DNA of 64,000 nucleotides from Halichoerus grypus (lineage: Eukaryota > Chordata > Mammalia > Carnivora > Phocidae), in the NCBI RefSeq assembly GCF_964656455.1, contig NC_135721.1:53265530-53329529 (forward strand), written 5' to 3'. Positions 23,016 to 34,851 of this stretch are shown in pieces; positions within the stretch are counted from its first letter, which is position 1, and each line of letters opens with the position of its first letter. The notes under the pieces are model-generated. The model saw nothing but the letters and a program-made list of their open reading frames with translations. It was not told the origin of the DNA and searched no databases. The translations under genes and the position numbers were made by a program.

Positions 23016-25099
23016 TGTACTGACTTTGTAGCCAGATAAACTCTTTAGTCTTCTTTTTTTCCTAAGATCTCTTCTCTGCATTGTGGTTTTCTAAAGAGTT
23101 CAGTAATTTTATATTGAGTGCATTTCTTCTGAGATATGGAATTTAAATTCATTCTCTTCAGCTTGCTAGTTTTATATTTGACTCTCGAAATAAGCTCTAG
23201 TTTCTCTCACCGAAGTTTGTCCATACCTCCTTTCTAGTCTAAACCTCTTTTTTTTTTTTTTTTGGTAGATAAGATAAAATCTGGGGAATTCTGCTTAATT
23301 CTGATATACATTAATGGATTGCCAGCTAATCAATTCAGCAGGTCCTGTGCTCTTCCCTGCTCTTGCTTTAAAATAACAAATAAAGAAAATAACTTTTTTT
23401 CCTAAGCATTTTCCCTAAGTTTGTGCCTTTCTGGGCCCACTTAATTTGGGGAAGCAGGCCTAATATAAGTGAAACAACAAGAGAATTGTATAAGTTTTAC
23501 AATAAGTGATATGGCACATAGACTCTAAGTCTTTCAGAAAATGGAATGATCACAGAGAGTTTGCAGAATTAGAAAAAATTTTGTGTAGGATGCTTCCCAA
23601 CTTTTAAAAATGATGGTATATGTTAAAGAGTAAAATCATGGACTTTTAGAAACAGTAGAATATTACACATAGTTTTAGAAAAATTAGCAGGGCTTGGAGC
23701 TGGTAATTTTGTCAGACTGCATGTGTTAGCTATGCATGACTTTTATCATCAGCCAAAGAGACATCAGTGTCCATATGAGGTCAAGGGCAGAGTGGCAGAG
23801 AGTGTTCAAACAAAGTTTTCAGGTCAGCAGACAACCTTGGATGTGCTTTTGGAGGGTGAGGTTGGTAACATCACAGCAGCAAGCATAAGCTAACCATCTT
23901 GAGAGATTAATGATTCACTGCTCTCCTAGCCCAGAGACCCAGCAACATTTTTTTTCCAAAATAACTTCTTATATAAAGGTCAAAAGCACTAAATGTGTGT
24001 GTGTTTGTGCTCATTTAGGTGTATGGGTGGGCTTGTGGATGCATTATAAACATCCATATCTGTGTGTACTGTAAGGGAAGGGGCATGCTCTTTTATTATC
24101 ACTAAATTTCTATTATTTTTTCTTGTTTTATATACCAGTAATGCCCTCCAGTTTTCAAAGGCCTTGCAAAGTTCACTGTAATGGCTCTAAACAGTAGGGA
24201 AAAATATGGTTTTGCTATTAAAGTATTTGAATAGGATGACCTTATAGATCTAGTGATATGTTGAAGTGCAGGAAGGAATTTAGGAAGACTGGTGGGGAAG
24301 GGGTCTAATGCATACCCTTGAGAGTTTTTTTTTTCCCCATAGTGATGGCCTAACCTATTGGTAAAATTGGCTGATTTGGTAGTAAACATTATGGAGCATG
24401 AAAATTATTCCACATGGCTAAGTTTTGCTTTTTCAACAACTGTGCAGTTGGGCTGACCTAACTTTCATTTCCTGTTTCCATTATGGTTGTTAGTCCCAAT
24501 TCTTCCCACATCTGCACCCAGACATACCTCATTCTACAGCCTGTCTGCCCATCTGGGCTGTGGGGTGACCTCATTCTTGAGAAGAGGCCTGTAAACTGTG
24601 CTCAAGATGGACAGCCCCTGACAAATGGGTGCGTGTACCCTGAGTGCACAGCTGCAGGGACGCTTTGGCCACCCTTGGCTCATTGTGCTGCAGAGGGCTT
24701 TGTAAAAGGTTTTCAACATGTGTTTGTCTGGATATTTTCAAGGTTCATGTACAGCTCTGTTTTAAATATTTAACCTTATATGAGGATGTCTGAGACTTCC
24801 TGAAATTATTCCTATGATTCATAAAAGAAAAGGAATCTGATCATACAAATATGAATAGAATGATCAAAAGACCAAATGGCAATCCACTCACTTGCTGTCT
24901 TTTTTGGTTTCAGAAATTTATATGTAGAGAACTTTTGCTCTCCTTGCCAATCAATCTGTAAATATGTATTTATTGAGCATTGTAAGTACTGAGCAGAAAG
25001 GTAGATACAGAAAAGCAGAAGTCTTAGAAACCCACCTTTTATGTATACATCTAGTTGACACTATTGACTAGTATGGAGTGGCATTACAAAATACTACTA
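23016..25099. other. no recognised feature
   Basis: Mostly unique sequence with short T-runs at 23251 and 24325 and a short (GT)n at 23995. The overlapping frames at 24483-24773 and 24534-24719 have no domain that I recognise. A small L2-like patch may be at 24960-25020. Confidence 0.35.
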
Positions 25100-25705
25100 G
25101 CAAAGTTTTTTGAGTGTTACTGTGTGCCAAGTTTAAGTGTTATCTTTAAAAGTGTCATCTCATTTAACCCTCAAAACAATCCATTAGGTAAGTGCTATTT
25201 TTCTCCCCATTGCTCAGATCAGGAGCCAGAAGTTGGTGTGACTGAGGAACTTGGCAAGAGTACTCTTCCAGGAGAGCCAGGATTCACACTCAGTTCTTTC
25301 TTTCTTTTTTAATTTTTTTATTGTTATGTTAATCCCCATACATTACATCATTAGTTTTAGATATAGTGTTCCATGATTCATTGTTTGTGCATAACACCCA
25401 GTGCTCCATGCAGAACATGCCCTCCTCAATACCCATCACCAGGCTAACCCATCCTCCCACCCCCCTCCCCTCTAGAATCCTCAGTTTGTTTTTCAGAGTC
25501 CATCGTCTCTCATGGTTCTTCTCCCCCTCCGATTTCCCCCCCTTCATTCTTCCCCTCCTGCTACATTCTTCTTCTTCTTTTTTTCTTTCTTAACATATAT
25601 TGCATTATTTGTTTCAGAGGTACAGATCCACACTCAGTTCTTTCTGAGTTCACAACTAGATGGGGCTCCAGAGCTCAACATCTTAACCATGATGCTGTAG
25701 CACCT
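25100..25705 (-). repeat. MIR split by an L1 insertion
   Basis: The antisense MIR runs from 'gtgttactgtgtgccaag' through 'ctcatttaaccctcaaaaca', 'ttaggtaagtgctatttttc' and 'agagccaggattcacactcag' to 25301. It is cut by the L1 at 25302-25628 and resumes at 25646 with 'gagttcacaactagatgggg', 'catcttaaccatgatgctg'. The two pieces abut in the consensus. Confidence 0.75.
25285..25645 (-). mobile_element. L1 3' end with perfect target duplication
   Basis: A 5'-truncated antisense L1 (25302-25628) with the perfect 17-bp duplication cacactcagttctttct at 25285-25301 and 25629-25645. Read on the minus strand it holds the A-rich linker and the second half of the dimeric 3' UTR described under findings, ending in the A-rich tail. 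The duplication without a mismatch marks a young insertion. No ORF2 remains. Confidence 0.96.
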
Positions 25706-25730
25706 CTCAGGTGCTACCCTCTAGAGTGTG

Positions 25731-26303
25731 TAAAAACGAAATCTTGCCATTTGCAACGACGTGGATGGAACTAGAGGGTATTATGCTAAGTGAAATAAGT
25801 CAATCAGAGAAAGACATGTATCATATGATCTTACTGATATATGAGGAATTCTTAATTTCAGGAAACAAAGTGAGGGTTGCTGGAGTGGTGGGGGGTGGGA
25901 GGGATGTGGTGGCTGGGTGATAGATATTGGGGGGGTATGTGCTATGGTGAGCGCTGTGAATTGTGTAAGACTGATGAATCACAGACCTGTACCTCTGAAA
26001 CAAATAATATATTATATGTTAAAAAAAACAAAGAAGAGAGTAGGAAGGGAAAAATGAAAGGGGGGAAATCGGAGGGGGAGACAAACCATGAGAGACTATG
26101 GACTCTGAGAAACAAACTGAGGGTTCTAGAGAGGAGGGGGGTGAGGGGATGGGTTAGCCTGGTGATGGGTATTAAAGAGGGCACATATTGAATGGAGCAC
26201 TGGGTGTTATACACAAACAATGAATCATGGAACACTACATCAAAAACTAATGATGTAATGTATGGTGATTAACATAACATAATAGAATAAAATTTAAAAA
26301 AAA
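25731..26303 (+). mobile_element. L1 3' end with dimeric 3' UTR
   Basis: Sense L1, 5'-truncated at the very end of ORF2: 'gaaatcttgccatttgcaac' and 'gtggatggaactagaggg' are the usual C-terminal coding context. Two related 3' UTR units follow, 25861-26020 and about 26090-26290, joined by an A-rich linker at 26020-26060, and then an A-rich tail. No clear target duplication. It faces the antisense L1 at 25302-25628 and is inverted relative to it. Confidence 0.9.
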
Positions 26304-26539
26304 GGCAACACTTTTAGAGTGAAGATCAAATATGAGAGTTCAAGTCGTCAGTGGACTTTTCCCACTTATATTTCGAAGTGGGACTTGGGCCTCCATTCAG
26401 CTTATTTGGAGTGATCCAACCCCAGGAGTACCTCACACTGGCCCAGGTTATTCTTCAGTATGTTCCCAGTGTGTTCCTTCTAAATCAACATAATAATATT
26501 AGCACAAATGAAGATAAAAAGAAATGGAGGCTTTGGTTT
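26304..26539. other. no recognised feature
   Basis: Short unique-looking stretch between an L1 tail and a CanSINE. Confidence 0.4.
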
Positions 26540-26770
26540 TTGTTGTGGTTTTTATTTATATTTTTAAAGATTTTGTTTATTTATTTGACAGAGAGAGACA
26601 CAGCGAGAGAAGGAACACAAGTGGGGGAGTGGGAGAGGGAGAAGCAGACTTCCCGCTGAGCAGGGAGCCCGATGTGGGGCTTGATCCCAGGACCCCGGGA
26701 TCATGACCTGAGCCAAAGGCAGCCACTTCATGACTGAGCCACCCAAGCGCCCCTTGTTGTTGTTTTTAAT
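26540..26770 (-). mobile_element. CanSINE
   Basis: Antisense CanSINE, body about 26556-26753, with head ending 'gagccacccaagcgcccc'. An approximate target duplication is ttgttgtggtttttat (26540-26555) and ttgttgttgtttttaat (26754-26770). The three overlapping open frames on both strands are SINE artefacts. Confidence 0.92.
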
Positions 26771-26927
26771 AGTGATTCCTCCCACCAAATCTACTTTAGA
26801 TTATGTAGGTAATTACTTTTCCTTGATTTTCAAGTTAAATCCATGTAGGAAATGCAGCCTTTGTAAATAACTCTTTACATTCTTATTTGCTTTTGTAATT
26901 TCTTTATAATCCCTTTGTTATAGTGTA

Positions 26928-29090
26928 GTGATAAAGAGCAAGGACCACAAGATAGGGATGTCCCCTCTATCACTTTTATTCAACATAGTACTAGAAGTCC
27001 TAGCCTCAGCAATCAGACAACAAAAAGAAATGAAAGCCATCCAAATTAGCAAGGAAGAAGTCAAACTTTCACTATTTTCAGATGACATGATACTCTATGT
27101 AGAAAATCCAAAAGACTCCACCAAAAAATTGTTAAAACTGACACATGAATTCGGTAAATTTGTAGGATACAAAATCAATGTACAGCAATCTATTGCATTT
27201 CTATACACCAATAATGAAGCAGCAGAAAGGGAAATCAAGGAATCAATCCCATTTACAATTGTACCAAAAACCATAAGATACCTAGAAATAAACCTAACCA
27301 AAGAGGTAAAAGATCTGTACTCTGAAAACTATAGAACACTCCTGAAAGAAATTGAGGAGGACACAAAGGAATGGAAAAACATTCCACACTCACTGATTGA
27401 AAGAAGAAATATTGTTAAAATGTCTATACTACCCAAAGCAATCTACATATTTAACATAATCCCTATCAAAATACTGCCAGCATTTTTCACAGAGCTAGAA
27501 TAAACAATCCTAAAATATATATGGAACCACAAAAGATCCCAAATAGCCAAAGCAGTCTTGAAAAAGGAAAGCAAAGCGGGAGGCAACACAATTCCAGACT
27601 TCAAGTTATATTACAAAGCTGTAGTGATCAAGACAGTATGGTACTGGCACAAAAACAGAAACACAGATCAATGGAACAGAATAGAAAGTCCAGAAATGGA
27701 CCCACAACTGTGGGTCCATTTGACAAAGCAGGAAAGACTATCCAATGGAAAAAAGATAGTCTCTTCAATAAATGGTCCTGGGGAAACAGAACAGCAGCAT
27801 GCAGAAGAATGAAACTGGACCACTTTCTTATACCATACAGAAAAATAAATTCAAAGTGGATGAAAGACTTAAATGTGAGACAGGAAACCATCAAAATCCT
27901 AGAGGAGAACACGGGCAATAACCTCTTTGACATCAGCCCAAGCAGCTTCTTACTAGATATGTCTCCTGAGGCAAGGGAAACAAAAGCAAAAATAAACTAT
28001 TGAGACTTCATGAAGTTAAAAAGCTTCTGCACAGTGAAAGAAACAATCAACAAAACTAAAAGGCAACCTTTGGAATGGGAGAAAATATTTGCAAATGATA
28101 TATTGGATAAAAAGTTAGTATCCAAAATATATAAAGAACTTAAAACCTCAACAACCTGAAAACAAATAATCCAGTTAAAAAATGGGCAGAAGACATGAAC
28201 AGACATTTTTTCAAAAAACACATACAGATGACTAACAGATACATGAAAAGATACTCAACATCACTCATCATCGGGGAAATGCAAATCAAAACTACAATGA
28301 GATATCACCTCACACCTGTCAGAATGGTTAAAATGAACAACACAGGAAACAACAGATGTTGGTGAGGATGTGGAGAAAGGGGAATCCTCTTACACTGTTG
28401 GTGGGAATGCAAACTGGTACAGCCACTCTGGAGATTCCTCAAAAAGTTAAAAAATGGAACTACCCCATGACCCAGCAATTGAACTACTAGGTATATACCC
28501 AAAGGATACAAAAATACTGATTTGAAGGGATACATGCACCCCTATGTTTATAGCAGCATTGTCAACAATAGTCAAATTATGGAAAGAGCCCAAATGTCCA
28601 TCAACTGAGGAATGGATAAAAAAGATGTGGGGTATACACACACACACACACACACACACACTCACTCACACAATAGAATATTACTCAACCATGAAAAAGA
28701 ATGAAATCTTGCATTTGCAATGATGTGGATGGAGCTAGAGAGTATTAGGCTAAGCAAAATACGCCAGTCAGAGAAAGACAAATACCATATGATTTAACTC
28801 ATATGTGGAATTTAAGAAACAAAACATATAAACATAAGGGGAAAAAAAAGAGAGGCAAACCACAAAATAGACTTAACTATAGAGAACAAACTGAGGGTTG
28901 CTGGAAGGGAGAGGGGTTGGGTTAAATGGGTGATGGGGATTAAGGAGGCCATTTGCTGTGGTGAGAACTGGGTGTTGTATGTAAGGGATGAATCACTAAA
29001 TCCTATACCTGAAACTAATATTACACTGTATGTTAGTTAACGGGAATTTAAATAAAAATTTGGAAGAAAAAATAAAACAAATAAATAAAT
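26928..29090 (+). mobile_element. 5'-truncated L1 with broken ORF2
   Basis: About 2.1 kb of sense L1 covers the later reverse-transcriptase domain of ORF2 to the 3' end. The frame 26928-27503 includes '[13 protein letters not shown]' and a catalytic-loop remnant 'LFSDDM' (usual L1 form FADD; here serine replaces alanine), then '[18 protein letters not shown]'. It ends at a TAA (27501-27503) where the consensus has a glutamine codon. The same frame resumes to about 27800 and then shifts by -1/+2 into the frame ending at 28003. More stops follow. The 3' UTR (28800-29060) is a single unit and the tail is A-rich. A (CA)n expansion sits at 28633-28662. No target duplication was found. Retrotransposition-incompetent. 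Confidence 0.93.
28633..28662. repeat. (CA)n microsatellite inside L1 ORF2
   Basis: About 14 CA units directly after 'gatgtggggtataca'. The usual L1 has a short TA/CA-rich patch here, so this is a local expansion within the element. Confidence 0.9.
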
Positions 29091-29091
29091 G

Positions 29092-29235
29092 GGCATTCAT
29101 TCAGCAAATATTCACTGAGGACCATGATCCAGGAACTAAACCAGGAAACTTTGGGTGCCCTTAGCTTACATTATCATGGAGATGCATAAACAGTCAGAAA
29201 CAATGGGTTGGTTTGATAAAAATAATTTGAATTAT
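29092..29235 (-). repeat. L2 fragment (weak)
   Basis: 'gcattcattcagcaaatattcactgagg' then 'cttagcttacattatcatgg' follow the complement of L2. Confidence 0.45.
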
Positions 29236-29621
29236 GTGATACAAACAACCAGTTAGGCCGCTAGTTAGTTTTCTTAACAGTGTCTCTGGGTGTTATTGGG
29301 GAGATATAATGTAGGTAGAATTTAAACCTGAGAATACACCATACCATGCCAGCAATCTTTTTTTTTTTTTTTTTAAGCTACTATGCTTCATTTTTCTTCT
29401 GAAGATAAAAGCCAGTGTTACTCTCTCTTAATGTAATGGGGCAATCAACAGAATAATTTGTGGTCTTGAATGAAGGAAATTGCAAAAAAATTGAAATTGC
29501 CTAGGTAAAGTTAAAATTGCCAAATAACGCCATAGATTTCAGCAGTATTTATACATATGCTCAAAATTATTTTTTTCATATGCTCAAAATTCTTAATTTT
29601 ATTTATTTATACTATGTTTTA

Positions 29622-29815
29622 TTTTTTTTAAGATTTTATTTATTTATTTGAGAGAGCGAGTGAGCATGAGCAGGGGGAGGGGCAGAGGGAGAGCGAGAAG
29701 CAGGCACCCCACTGAGCAGGGAACTTGATGCAGGGCCCTGTCCCAGGACCCTGGGATCATGACCTGAACGGAAAGCAGATGCTTAACTGACTAAGCCACC
29801 CAGGTGCGCCTATTT
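29622..29815 (-). mobile_element. CanSINE
   Basis: Antisense CanSINE with the tail 'aagattttatttatttattt' at the left and a head ending 'taagccacccaggtgcgcc'. The head is more diverged than in other copies. Flanks contain a loose repeat ('tatttatactatgtttta' and 'tatttgtattttata'), so the target duplication is uncertain. Confidence 0.88.
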
Positions 29816-30074
29816 GTATTTTATATTTTTATATGTAACACTGAGTGATTAATTCAGATTATTTCATATCAAAGACTATAAGATTTTTGTGACTGGTTGG
29901 TGTCCCTCATGCAAGGCCACTCCCTCCCAATTTGCCACCACACCCAACAAATTTGTGGCCTTTGTTACACAAATGCATTTTAAAAAACATATGTTAGTAG
30001 TTTCTTTTTCCCTGAAGTGAGTTACTAATCCCTTTATTTTTCAGTTATTTCAAAAGAGAAGTTTGCAAGTTTTG

Positions 30075-31255
30075 GCAACCAAGAGGTGCTTCAGTAGGTG
30101 AATAGATAAACTGTATTATATACAGACAATGGAATATTACTCAGTGCTAAAAAGAAATGAACTATCAAGCTATGAAGACTTGGAGGGAACTTAAATGCTT
30201 ATTACCATGTGAAAGGAGCCAATCTGAAAAGGCTACAATCTGTATACTTTTGATGTAGGAAAGAACATTAGGGTTCGAAGCTGACAGCCAAAAAAGAATT
30301 CTTGAGACGTCTTTGGTGCAAAAAGGTGGTTTTATTAATGCACAGGGAAAGGACCCATGGGCAGAAAATGCTGCAATGGGGTCATGAGCAGTGATCCATT
30401 ATATACTTTCAAGTTAGGAGGGGGTTATGTATAGTGTAAATCTCTAAGGAATTTTGGAAGCAAGGTTTCCAGGACCTTGAGGGGGCTAGCTGTTGTTGGG
30501 AAAAGGTCGTTTATTACCGTCTAATAAAACCTTAGTCATGAGACACTTCAGGTGTATATAGGTGGGCCATATGCTTGGGGGATGATTGCCAACATGTATT
30601 TTGGGGGGTTTAGAGGTAAAGGAAATTTCTAAATGAATTTTTATATGTTAAAGTAGACTTACAGGATCCTGAGTGTCTGGCCTAAGATTGCCTTTTGCCC
30701 TTAGCAAAGTATTAACTTCGAGGCAGTTGAGTCCCTAGAGGAATGTCATTCTCCCTGTTTCAAGGACTTGTCAATGGGCTGTAGTAGTAAGGAAATTTAA
30801 TAATTTCTCTTCTGCCTTTGTTTCACACATCACTTCCAACTATCTGACATTCTGGAAAAGGCAAAACTATGGAGACAGTAGAAGGTTGAATGGTTACCAG
30901 GGGTTAGAAGGTGAGGAGGGATTAATAGGCAGAGCACAGGATTTTTAGGGCAGTGAAACTACTCTGTATGGTCGTGAATGGAGGATATATGTCATTACGC
31001 GTCTGCCTATATCCATAGAATGTCCAACACCAAGAGTGAACCCTAATGTGAAGTATGGGCTTTGAGTGATAATGATATGTCAATGTACGTTCATCCATTG
31101 TAATGAATGTACTGCTCTGGTGGGTGATATTGATTTATGGGGAAGGGTTTGCATATGTAGGGGCAGAGGATGTATTGGAAATCTCTGTCACCTTCTGCTC
31201 AATTTTGCTGTGAGCCTAAAGCTGCTCTTTAAAAAGGTCTGTTAAGAAAAAAAGA
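30075..31255 (+). repeat. L1M 3' end split by a solo LTR
   Basis: A sense L1M 3' portion: 'aaccaagaggtgcttcagtagg', 'caatggaatattactcagtgc', 'ctatcaagctatgaagactt' up to 30250. The LTR at 30251-30832 follows. The L1M then continues from 30833, 'ccaactatctgacattctgg', through 'ggatttttagggcagtgaaac', 'caccaagagtgaaccctaatgt' and 'ttctgctcaattttgctgtgagcc' to an A-rich end. The L1M sequence is continuous across the insertion. Confidence 0.9.
30251..30832 (-). mobile_element. solo LTR, antisense, inside L1M
   Basis: A 582-bp long terminal repeat without an internal viral region. On the minus strand it starts tgatgtgtg and ends cctacatca, i.e. TG...CA with a 6-bp inverted terminal repeat. In minus-strand order it has a TATA-like box (complement of 30398-30406, 'ttatatact'), then AATAAA (complement of 30331-30336). 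That is the normal LTR promoter and polyadenylation layout. Flanking cttt (30247-30250) and cttc (30833-30836) could be a 4-bp target duplication with one change, which would suit an ERV1-type virus. The family is not assigned. There is no gag, pol or env. Confidence 0.8.
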
Positions 31256-32378
31256 AAAGGGAAAAATTTGGACTATACCTGTGATGTCATTTTCATAGTT
31301 CATTGGCCAGAACTTAAAAAAAAAAAAAAAAAAGGAACATTTCAATCCATGTGAACATTTTGATAGTTAAACCTCAAATATGACTTAATAGATTAAGATT
31401 TCAGGAATAAAGACACACCCAAGTTGACAACGTGTAGACCAAGTTTCAGCCTAGAGCAATCTGAGCTGTCAAGGACATTAAAGCTCATTAGCAGGATTCC
31501 TGCACAGGAACACTGGCAGCCACAGTCCTGCATTTCACAGTTCTTAGAAAAATCTTCTCATTGACGTTGGGGTGTTGCACTCAAGCTGAGAGCCTGAGGT
31601 ATTTAATTGAAAGGCAAACATATTGGTTTTATATCTTGTGCTTTCTGGAGGGGGTAGCTTTTTTATTTTTAAAGTGACAATAGTGAGAAAAAAAAGGAGG
31701 GAGGGGGGAATCCACTCACATGTGACTGTATTAAACCATCCAGTAGCTGTTTATAACATAACACATCATTCCATCCTATAAGAAGTCTTTAACATATGAA
31801 AAGGAAGGCCTTACTGAGGGGTTAACAAGCAGAACTGGGTGAAATGCTACACTTGCTTTTGATGGTGTGAGATTTATCTTCTGCAAGCTAATGATATTAT
31901 TTTTCCACTGTTTTCTTAAAGATTAGCCGTAGGGAATTTAAATAATTAGGCATAAAATCTCTGGCATGATATTTAATCAATCACATCTTAGTTTTCATCC
32001 AATGCAAGGGCTGTGGTCAGCTGTGGGAAAGGCAGACACAGCAGAGGAGACCTGGCCAAGCTGCCCTCCTCACCAGCTGTGTGGGCTTGTTCTCAGGATG
32101 ACCGGGGTGTCCAGGAACAAGCCACATCCTCGAGCAATCTGCTCACTCTGCTGGCTTTTCTGTTTGTTTATCGTGCAGCCTAGAGTTCTTCTTTACAGGC
32201 AATGGAACACAAAAAGGAGTAAGAACAAAGGAGACTTTGAAGGCCCACCCCTCTAGGAGAATTTTGGGGATTTTATAACTCTCATGGTTCTAGGAAGGAT
32301 AGGGAGAAATGATGAAATTCTGTAGGCTGATGAAAAATGCCCATGAGTCAGGCTAGTTTTTTACATTTTGGGTTGTAG
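31256..32378. other. no recognised feature
   Basis: A poly-A run at about 31316-31334, otherwise unique-looking. The 96-codon frame at 31966-32256 has no recognisable domain and no codon-level support. Confidence 0.35.
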
Positions 32379-32441
32379 GTATATTAGTAAGGGTTCTCCA
32401 GAGAAACAGAACCAATGAGATGTGTGTGTCTATACACAGAC

Positions 32442-32481
<40 letters not shown>

Positions 32482-32823
32482 CAAGGAATTGGTTCATGTG
32501 ATTATGGAGACTAACAAGTCCAAAATCTTCAGGGTAGGCTGTCAGGCTGGGGACCCCGGGAGGAGCTAATGTTGTGGTTAAGTCCAAAGACCTCTACCAG
32601 CAGAATTATTTCTTTTTCAGGGAAGTCAATCTTTGTTCTGTGAAGGCCTTCGACTGATTGAATAAGACCCACCTGCATTGTGGAGAGTAATCTGCTTTAC
32701 TCAAAGTTCACTTAAATGTTAATCTCATTCAAAAAATATACTCATAGTAACATCCAGAATAATGTTTCACCAAATATCTAGGCACTGTAGCCTAGCAAAG
32801 TTGACACATAAAACTAACCATCA
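32379..32823 (-). mobile_element. ancient solo LTR-like element, antisense
   Basis: The minus-strand sequence starts tgatggttagttttatgtg, passes 'gtgcctagatatttggtg', 'gattgaataagacc'-complement and 'ctccataatcacatgaacc', and ends 'ctggagaacccttactaata'. This is an old mammalian LTR-type repeat with TG start. The position expected to hold the polyadenylation signal is replaced by a (GA)n expansion. The family name is not certain. Confidence 0.7.
32442..32478. repeat. (GA)n microsatellite
   Basis: About 18 GA units inside the LTR-like element. The serine/leucine run in the reverse frame (32384-32587) is a translation of this repeat. Confidence 0.97.
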
Positions 32824-33027
32824 TGGTGGGTTCCTTGTTAACTAGTAAGACTAAATATTATATATTTGCATCCTATCAAAATTCCACTATACTTTGAGAA
32901 GATAAGCCCAGGAAAGAGTCTAATGCACATGTAAGTCAGAATCTTTAAGATGGATATAAAAACCTAGTTAAAAAAAATAGGATAACAATAGGATATGAGT
33001 CTAAATAATAAAAAACAATAGTCAACA

Positions 33028-33090
33028 TTTATTTGGTACTATGTGTTGGGAATGTTTGAATCCTCATAAAACTTTGTGAGGTAGCAAATA
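33028..33090 (-). repeat. MIR fragment
   Basis: Antisense MIR: 'aacatttatttggtactatgtg' and 'aatcctcataaaactttgtgaggtag'. Confidence 0.6.
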
Positions 33091-33091
33091 C

Positions 33092-33315
33092 CCAGAATCC
33101 AATAAACTGGGTTCAAATTCCAGCTCTACCACTCACTGGCTGTGTAACCCTGGCAAGTCCTTAAGACTCTGTTCTTTGGTGTCCTTAATAGGAAAATGAG
33201 AATAATCATAGCACCCACTGCCAGGATTATTCGGAAGATGAAATGAGTACTCTCATAGCAAGTATTTAGAACAGAGCCTGGTATACTAGAGGCACTCAGT
33301 GAGAGTTAGCCGTTA
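33092..33315 (+). repeat. MIR SINE
   Basis: Sense MIR: 'actgggttcaaattccagc' (degenerate B box), 'cactggctgtgtaaccctgg', 'aggaaaatgagaataatcat', 'agcctggtatactagaggcactcagtg' in order. Confidence 0.85.
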
Positions 33316-34813
33316 TTGGTATAGAGGACAATAGAACAAAGCGATGGAGATCAAGAAGGCATGATATCCATCTGGAACCTAGAAACGGCATATATGGCAT
33401 ATTGGCTACATGACAATATCCAGCATGTTTATAAGTAGATAAATGAACATGTCCTTCCACTGAAGTCATATGAACCTGAAGTTCAACTGAAAACAGACCA
33501 TTCTTGTCTCCCTTGGCAAACCCATGACTAATTTTGCCAACAGGGAATATGAGGGGAGCCCTGACACTTGTCTCCAATATATTTGTCCAATACTGTTACT
33601 TTTGATTACCTTTATTGAGTTTGAATTGAATAAAACCATCTATGCACAAAGTTTCCCCTAGAGGCGATGGAAAAAAAAAAAAAAAAGGGTGGGGCAGCAA
33701 AAAAAGTGCCCAGACTGAGCAATCCAAGATGATTCAGGATGCGCTAGTGTGAGGGACTTCACAGGCCTAACCTTCCCTGAGTTTATTTTATCACATCTCA
33801 GGCTATAAGGAGTTATCTTGCAGAAACTGAAAATCAATATATATTTTGTTTCATTTTAGAGAGTCTCAACAATAGTAGCTCAAAACACTTTAGAATACTC
33901 ATTGTGCCATTAAAAGTCAGCAGCTGCCATAGACCTTAGATTTTCTGTAACTCAGCTAAGGGCATTTTGGAATTGTCATGACCCAAGTCACAAAGGAACT
34001 ATCGGCATGATGTTTAGGTCTAAGTGGCTCCTTGATTTAACATCTCATTCCTGAGTTTCCTAGCTTTTCCCACCCTTAATTGTGAAACAACTGATTTCTG
34101 AGTGTAATTTGCATACTACATTTAACTATTTGGTTTTCTTTTCTTCTTTGACTTTGCCTGTTGCTGCTTGTGAAAGCAATGCCCTCATTAGTTTCTTTCA
34201 CCTGGGGCTTCAGTTAAATAAGAGATTTCAAACTCACATAATTGTTTTCTGACCAGGATAGAATCCTAAGAGAATTCCCCCTCGCCTGAAAATCCATGTC
34301 ATAGGCCTCATGTAGTTGTTTTGTGCTTCTGGGCTCATTCTTTGAATTCTAAGTATGGAAAACCAATAAACAGTAACAATGATTTTTATGCTAACTAGGT
34401 TGAAATGGATCCTCCAGTCCACCATTGAAAATCAGAAATCAGTCAGACCATAACACAGAGGCCAACAAATTGTTAGGCGATTAAGGTTATTTACTAACGG
34501 TTTGACGGCTCCACTTAGCATAAAGGTGAACTGGAGGCAATTCTGACCACATAGGCCTCCACACAATGTTTTATTGGCTTGGCCAATTTATAAATCCTAT
34601 ATCCATGAGATAATTGGCAACTCACTCCTTCACAGATGTGGGTTATGCAATCACAGTGGGAAAAAGATTCACTGAAGCTGACCTGCCAGAAATCTTTACT
34701 TTCAATCTATAAAATATAATTAGGTTATGAATATAAAAGTATTATCAAATACCAGTGTTTTATATTGTAAAGAAGCATACAAATGTAAGGAGATATTGAC
34801 AGACAGATCTATC

Positions 34814-34851
<38 letters not shown>

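Noticed and set aside
26928..27503. 191-codon reverse-transcriptase-like frame as a real gene
   Set aside because: It is a 5'-truncated L1 ORF2 with an in-frame stop, later frameshift and a changed catalytic-loop residue.
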